Source of the DNA: Stenotrophomonas chelatiphaga | GTDB lineage: Bacteria > Pseudomonadota > Gammaproteobacteria > Xanthomonadales > Xanthomonadaceae | Assembly: GCF_001431535.1 (NCBI RefSeq) | Contig: NZ_LDJK01000036.1 | Location: 1-58,613, forward strand | DNA length: 58,613 nt | Reading direction: 5' to 3' | Shown: in pieces, positions 54,510-58,613 of the stretch | Numbering within the stretch: the stretch's first letter is position 1 | How the letters are laid out: each line of letters begins with the position of its first letter | The notes under the pieces: model-generated | Databases searched by the model: none | Seen by the model: the letters and a program-made list of their open reading frames with translations, nothing else | Told to the model about the DNA's origin: nothing | Translations under genes and position numbers: made by a program

Positions 54510-55046
54510 TCAACGGGCCAGCAGCACCAGCACCGCGCCGGTGCCTCCCTGCGCGGTGGGAGCGGAATGGAAGGCCAGCACGTCGTTGCGCAGGCGCAGG
54601 TGGCGGTCGACCAGGTTCTTCAACACCGGCGCGCCGCCATCGGACTGCAGGCCCTTGCCGTGGATGATGCGCACGCAGCCATGTTCGTGGTCATGCGCTT
54701 CCAGCAGGAACTGGCGCAGCAGCTGTTCGGCCTGGGTGGCGGTGGCGCCATGCAGGTCCAGTTCGTCCTGGACCGAGTACTGGCCCTTCTTCAGGCGCTG
54801 GAACATGCGCGGGGGCAGGTTGTCGCGGCGGTAGCTGAGCGCATCACCGGCATCCAGCGGTGGGCCGGCGCGCAGCAGCCGGGCGAACTCCCCCAGGGCT
54901 TCCTGTTCATCGCGTTCAGCCATCCGGGCGCGTGGGCGCGGCTTGGGCGCGGACGGCGTCGGGCCGCTGCCTTTTCGCAGCGGGGTGACCTGCCCGATGG
55001 CCGAGCGGAACAGCTCGGCGGGATCTTCGTCATTCGGATGCGACAT
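54510..55046 (-). CDS. Smr-domain protein
   Basis: 178 residues. The C-terminal Smr domain has ELDLHGATATQAEQLL and VRIIHGKGLQSDGGAPVLK with the DLHG and HGKG motifs. The N-terminal half is charged and probably disordered (TPSAPKPRPRARMAERDEQ). Similar small MutS-related proteins are nucleases that act on mRNA or branched DNA; role here unknown. 55047-55240 upstream has no gene I can support. Confidence 0.9.
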   Translation of the reverse strand: MSHPNDEDPAELFRSAIGQVTPLRKGSGPTPSAPKPRPRARMAERDEQEALGEFARLLRAGPPLDAGDALSYRRDNLPPRMFQRLKKGQYSVQDELDLHGATATQAEQLLRQFLLEAHDHEHGCVRIIHGKGLQSDGGAPVLKNLVDRHLRLRNDVLAFHSAPTAQGGTGAVLVLLAR

Positions 55047-55240
55047 GGCGACAGGTTAACGCATGCCGCCGCCGTCATGAGGATGCTCAATGACCCATGG
55101 CAGGGTAGGCCCTGCGACCGGCATACGGCACAATACAAGACGCACTTGCGAGGTCGCCGCCGCCGGGGGAGCGCCGTGACCACGTCCATGTCAGCAGTGA
55201 TGGAAGCGAAGTCTTGAACGATCATGTGGTGAAAACGCAG

Positions 55241-56020
55241 ATGCGGGTCCTGGTCAGCAATGACGATGGTGTCGATGCGCCGGGCATCGCCATGCTGGCG
55301 ACGGTCCTGCGCCAGGCCGGGCACGACGTCACCGTGGTCGCCCCCGACCGTGACCGCTCCGGCGCCAGCAACTCGCTGACCCTGGACCTGCCGATCCGCC
55401 TGAAGCGGCTGGATCCGCACACCGTGTCGGTGGCCGGCACCCCCACCGACTGCGTGCACCTGGCATTGACCGGGCTGCTGGACCAGGAGCCGGACATCGT
55501 GGTGTCGGGCATCAACAACGTCGCCAACCTGGGCGACGACGTGATCTATTCGGGAACCGTGTCGGCGGCGATGGAAGGACGGCATCTCGGCCTGCCTGCG
55601 GTGGCGGTATCGCTGGTCAGCCACAACCATGAGCCGAAGCATTTCCAGACCGCCGCGCGCGCGGCGGTGGAGATCGTGGCGCAGCTGAAGGCCGATCCGC
55701 TGCCTGCCGACACGATCCTCAACGTCAACGTGCCCGACCTGCCCTGGCACGAGGTCAAGGGATTCGAAGTGACCCGGCTGGGCAACCGCCACCGCGCCGA
55801 AGGCTGCATCGCGCAGAAGGACCCGCGCGGCAATGCGGTCTACTGGATCGGCCCGGCAGGGCGCGAACAGGATTCCGGCCCGGGCACGGATTTCCATGCG
55901 GTGCGTACCGGTTTCATTTCCATCACCCCGATCCAGGTCGACCTGACCCGCTACCAGGCGCTGGAAAAGGTCGCCAGCTGGGTCGGTGGGTTGAGCGCCG
56001 CACTGGGGCGTCCGGCATGA
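55241..56020 (+). CDS. surE: 5'-nucleotidase SurE
   Basis: 259 residues from [15 protein letters not shown]; the frame extends upstream to a TTG at 55214, but the conserved N-terminus begins here. Metal-binding Asp8-Asp9 in SNDDG and the [20 protein letters not shown] block are intact. Survival-protein phosphatase on nucleoside monophosphates. Overlaps pcm by 4 bp. Confidence 0.95.
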   Translation: MRVLVSNDDGVDAPGIAMLATVLRQAGHDVTVVAPDRDRSGASNSLTLDLPIRLKRLDPHTVSVAGTPTDCVHLALTGLLDQEPDIVVSGINNVANLGDDVIYSGTVSAAMEGRHLGLPAVAVSLVSHNHEPKHFQTAARAAVEIVAQLKADPLPADTILNVNVPDLPWHEVKGFEVTRLGNRHRAEGCIAQKDPRGNAVYWIGPAGREQDSGPGTDFHAVRTGFISITPIQVDLTRYQALEKVASWVGGLSAALGRPA

Positions 56021-56694
56021 CCGCGCGACTGCGACTGCAGCCCGAAGCGGTGGGCATCGGCATGACCTCCCAGCGCGTGCGTGATCGCCTGGTCGAGCGC
56101 CTGCGCGAGGCCGGCATCGTCGATGAGGCCACCCTCAACGCCATCCGCGTGGTGCCACGTCATCTGTTCATCGATGAAGCGCTGGCCTCGCGGGCCTACG
56201 AAGACACCGCCCTGCCGATCGGGCATGGCCAGACCATTTCCCAACCCTGGGTGGTCGCGCGGATGACTGAGGCGATCCTGCAGGTTGCGCCGAAGACCGT
56301 GCTCGAAGTGGGTACCGGTTCGGGTTACCAGGCCGCCGTGCTGGCCGCGGTCGGCCTGGAGGTGTTCACCGTTGAACGCATCGGCGACCTGCTGCGGCAG
56401 GCGCGCAAGCGGTTCCGTTCGCTGGCCATGAATATCCGCACCAAGCATGACGATGGCCGCGCGGGCTGGCCGGAACATGGGCCCTACGACGCCATCGTGG
56501 TCACCGCCGCAGCGCCGGCGCTGGTGGATGTGTTGATCGATCAGCTGGCGGTGGGCGGCCGACTGGTCGCGCCGGTCGGTGGGCCGGGCGCGCAGTCGCT
56601 GGTGCAGCTGGACCGCCTGCCCGATGGCAGCATCACGCAGTCCGTGTTGGCGCCGGTCACCTTCGTCCCATTGCTGTCTGGCATGCTGGACTGA
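56017..56694 (+). CDS. pcm: Protein-L-isoaspartate O-methyltransferase
   Basis: 225 residues. Repairs isoaspartyl residues with SAM. Motif [16 protein letters not shown], preceded by [17 protein letters not shown], typical of PCMT. surE-pcm order is usual. Followed after 22 bp by the YqaA-family gene. Confidence 0.95.
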   Translation: MTARLRLQPEAVGIGMTSQRVRDRLVERLREAGIVDEATLNAIRVVPRHLFIDEALASRAYEDTALPIGHGQTISQPWVVARMTEAILQVAPKTVLEVGTGSGYQAAVLAAVGLEVFTVERIGDLLRQARKRFRSLAMNIRTKHDDGRAGWPEHGPYDAIVVTAAAPALVDVLIDQLAVGGRLVAPVGGPGAQSLVQLDRLPDGSITQSVLAPVTFVPLLSGMLD

Positions 56695-56716
56695 TTTTTC
56701 ACGGAGCAGGGCATTC

Positions 56717-57331
56717 ATGAAGATTTTCGGGCCGCTGTACGAGCGCGCATTGAAGTGGGCCAACCATGAGCGGGCACCGACCTACCTGACGGTGCTGAGC
56801 TTCATCGAAGCGATCATTTTCCCGGTGATGCCGGAAGTGATGCTGGCCCCGATGTGCGTGGCCCAGCCCAAGCGCGGCTGGTGGTTCGCCACCCTCAGCC
56901 TGGCCGGTTCGATGGTGGGTGCGGTGGTCGGCTATGCGCTGGGCCATTTCGCGTTCGAGGCGGTCAAGCCGCTGCTGGACACCATGGGCATGCTGCCGGG
57001 CATCGAGCGCGGCATCGCGATCGTGCAGGCCAAGATGGCCGAGTCGCCGTGGGCGGTGTTCACCTTCCTGGTGCTGGGCGGCTTCATGCCGATCCCGATG
57101 AAGGTCTTCACATGGGCGTCGGGTATCGTCGGGGTACCGATGCCGCAGTATCTGCTGAGCATGCTGATCGGTCGTGGCAAGCGCGTGTTCGTGCTGGCTG
57201 CGGTGATCCGCATCGGTGGACCGCGCGCCGAGGCGGCGCTGCGTCGCTGGATTGAACCGCTGGGCTGGATCGCCACCGCGATGGTGGTGGTGCTGGTTGC
57301 CTGGCTTGTATGGAGGTCGAAGTTCGCATGA
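56717..57331 (+). CDS. YqaA/DedA-like membrane protein
   Basis: 204 residues. Membrane segments near YLTVLSFIEAIIFPVMPEVM, the block LAGSMVGAVVGYALGHFAFE, and the C-terminal VFTFLVLGGFMPIPMKVFTW; typical YqaA (DedA/SNARE-associated) pattern. Present in the surE-pcm-yqaA-nlpD cluster. Transport or membrane-homeostasis role; substrate unknown. Confidence 0.88.
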   Translation: MKIFGPLYERALKWANHERAPTYLTVLSFIEAIIFPVMPEVMLAPMCVAQPKRGWWFATLSLAGSMVGAVVGYALGHFAFEAVKPLLDTMGMLPGIERGIAIVQAKMAESPWAVFTFLVLGGFMPIPMKVFTWASGIVGVPMPQYLLSMLIGRGKRVFVLAAVIRIGGPRAEAALRRWIEPLGWIATAMVVVLVAWLVWRSKFA

Positions 57332-58110
57332 GTGCTGATCGTTTCAACAGGGGTCTGCGCCTGGGCGCGCTGGCCATCACGCTGTCCGCGTTGACCGCCT
57401 GCGGTACCGCCACCGTGGTGCGCCCCTCCGGCTCCGGTGGCAGTGGGGCATCGGCCACGCCGAAGGCATCCATTGCCCAGCCGGGCAAGACAGTGCGCGT
57501 GCAGAAGGGCGACACGGTCTATGCGCTGGCGCGCATCCACAGCATCACGCCGGCCGACCTGATCGCCTGGAACAACCTGTCCAATCCGTCGACGATCTAC
57601 CCCGGCCAGGTGATCCGCCTGTATCCGCAGGGTGCGGGCGGCAGCCGGGTGCCGACCACGGTGGTCACCGCGCCGCGCGCGTCCGGTGGCAGCACGACCA
57701 CGACGACCCCGGTTGCGACCACGCCGCCGGTGCGCAGCAGCATCAACTGGCGCTGGCCGGCCGATGGGGCGGTAGTGGGCCGGTTCGTGGCCGGTGAGAC
57801 GACCAAGCAGGGCGTGGATATCGCCGGCACCAGCGGCCAGGCCGTAAAGGCGGCCGCCGACGGTGTAGTGGTGTATTCAGGCGCGGGCCTGGTGGGCTAT
57901 GGCGAGCTGATCATCGTCAAGCACAACGAGCAGTGGCTGTCGGCCTACGGCCACAACCGCAAGCGCCTGGTGAACGAAGGCCAGAGCGTGAAGGCCGGCC
58001 AGCAGATCGCCGAAATGGGCCGGACCGGCGCGAACCGGGACATGCTGCATTTCGAGATCCGCTACAACGGCAAGCCGGTAGACCCGCAGCAGTACCTGCC
58101 GGCACGGTGA
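57328..58110 (+). CDS. nlpD: NlpD-like LysM/M23 lipoprotein
   Basis: 260 residues from MSADRFNRGLRLG. Lipoprotein signal with lipobox LTAC, then a LysM domain (KGDTVYALARIHSITPADLI), a Thr/Ser-rich linker, and a LytM/M23 domain ending LHFEIRYNGKPVDPQQYLP. Several catalytic metal ligands are replaced (for example GVDIA instead of HxxxD), as in E. coli NlpD, which activates the amidase AmiC during division rather than cutting peptidoglycan itself. rpoS normally follows this gene; the window ends before it. Confidence 0.92.
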   Translation: MSADRFNRGLRLGALAITLSALTACGTATVVRPSGSGGSGASATPKASIAQPGKTVRVQKGDTVYALARIHSITPADLIAWNNLSNPSTIYPGQVIRLYPQGAGGSRVPTTVVTAPRASGGSTTTTTPVATTPPVRSSINWRWPADGAVVGRFVAGETTKQGVDIAGTSGQAVKAAADGVVVYSGAGLVGYGELIIVKHNEQWLSAYGHNRKRLVNEGQSVKAGQQIAEMGRTGANRDMLHFEIRYNGKPVDPQQYLPAR

Positions 58111-58613
58111 CGGGTTGCCGCTGAGAGCGCGGCTGCCGTTTGAGGCCCGGTGGGCGGGTGGCGGTGGACTATCCGGGACATGCCGTGAATCCGTCCCTGG
58201 AGGCTCGTCGCCGCATCCATGCGGCTCTAACGGTCCCGCACCGCCCCCTCCCACCCCGCCAGACAGATGGCCGCTGCTGTGGGGGGAAGGAAGGCAAGGG
58301 CAAGGGCGGTCAAGCTTGCTGCGCTCCTGCCGCCGGGCACGGGGAACTCGCAGGCGGGGTCGGGGCAGGCCACACAGGACTCTGTGAGGCAGGAGCCGAA
58401 CTGAAGCCCCCATGGAAGGGTTCACGGCGTGTCCTGTGTGGCCTGCCCCGACCCCGCCCCACCGAGGAAGTGGAGGCGCCGCGGCTGCGCCTGAATGGGG
58501 ATAGGGCGGCCGATGAAACAAGGTTTTCGCCAAACGCCCCCGACGCGGTTTGATGATACTGCACTTAAACACATTTGACGCTTGCCACGCCACCTTACGT
58601 GTAACATCCTGTG
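58111..58613. other. Repeat-rich intergenic region before expected rpoS
   Basis: No coding gene seen in 503 bp. It contains CCGTGAATCCGTCCCTGG (58181-58198) and, inverted, a variant at 58411-58428, plus a longer perfect inverted repeat (58353-58458). Toward the end, TTGACG at 58575-58580 could be part of a promoter for the next gene. Confidence 0.6.
58353..58458. repeat. 28-bp perfect inverted repeat with 50-nt spacer
   Basis: 58353-58380 (beginning GGCGGGGTCGGGGCAGG) is the exact reverse complement of 58431-58458. A transcript could form a very stable long hairpin upstream of the next gene. Confidence 0.85.

Overview
The window reads as a Gammaproteobacterial chromosome segment of the Xanthomonadaceae, most likely Stenotrophomonas. 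The core DNA is GC-rich. Gene order is typical of the family (exbB-exbD-msbA-lpxK-kdsB; pyrG-kdsA-eno-ftsB-ispD-ispF-truD; surE-pcm-yqaA-nlpD). Three copies of a GTAG-headed palindrome at 36106-36206 match the SMAG class of REP elements known from S. maltophilia. All identifications come from reading the sequence; no database search was run.

Layout: 1-1736 is the end of a two-component system. 1803-8929 carries comEC and an envelope cluster (ExbB/ExbD, MsbA, LpxK, KdsB). 8995-12878 holds an NHL-repeat protein, uvrC and pgsA. 12885-13785 is a tRNA array: four identical tRNA-Gly(GCC), then tRNA-Cys(GCA). An 11.4 kb genomic island (13737-25145) sits in the 3' half of tRNA-Cys, bounded by 49-bp perfect direct repeats. 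It carries a tyrosine integrase, an excisionase-like gene, an orphan PAPS-reductase-like protein, a leftward operon of small phage-like genes with a gutted C5 methyltransferase and a frameshifted HTH gene, an N6-adenine methyltransferase, a BLUF photoreceptor, and low-GC cargo at the right end that includes a candidate nuclease of the PD-(D/E)XK type.

Beyond the island, 25234-30811 includes a GH19 lysozyme-like enzyme and a probable low-oxygen cluster (CcoG-like Fe-S protein, group III truncated haemoglobin, HemN) with two FNR/Anr-type boxes. It is followed by tRNA-Leu and a second BLUF protein. 30883-44715 is mixed metabolism and transport. Within it, 36203-37637 holds the most striking locus: a 30-residue peptide gene with a good ribosome binding site, an intergenic hairpin, and a stand-alone YcaO gene whose stop codon lies inside a SMAG repeat. 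This looks like a minimal, possibly undescribed RiPP-type pair. 44782-58110 holds parE (with a duplicated 3' end), the pyrG-to-truD run, a Smr protein, and surE-pcm-yqaA-nlpD. The window ends in repeat-rich DNA where rpoS would be expected next.

Overall, the core genes serve LPS/Kdo synthesis (msbA, lpxK, kdsB, kdsA), isoprenoid precursors (ispD, ispF), nucleotide and central metabolism (pyrG, eno), and cell-wall and division functions (ftsB, nlpD). The island and the YcaO locus are the accessory parts.
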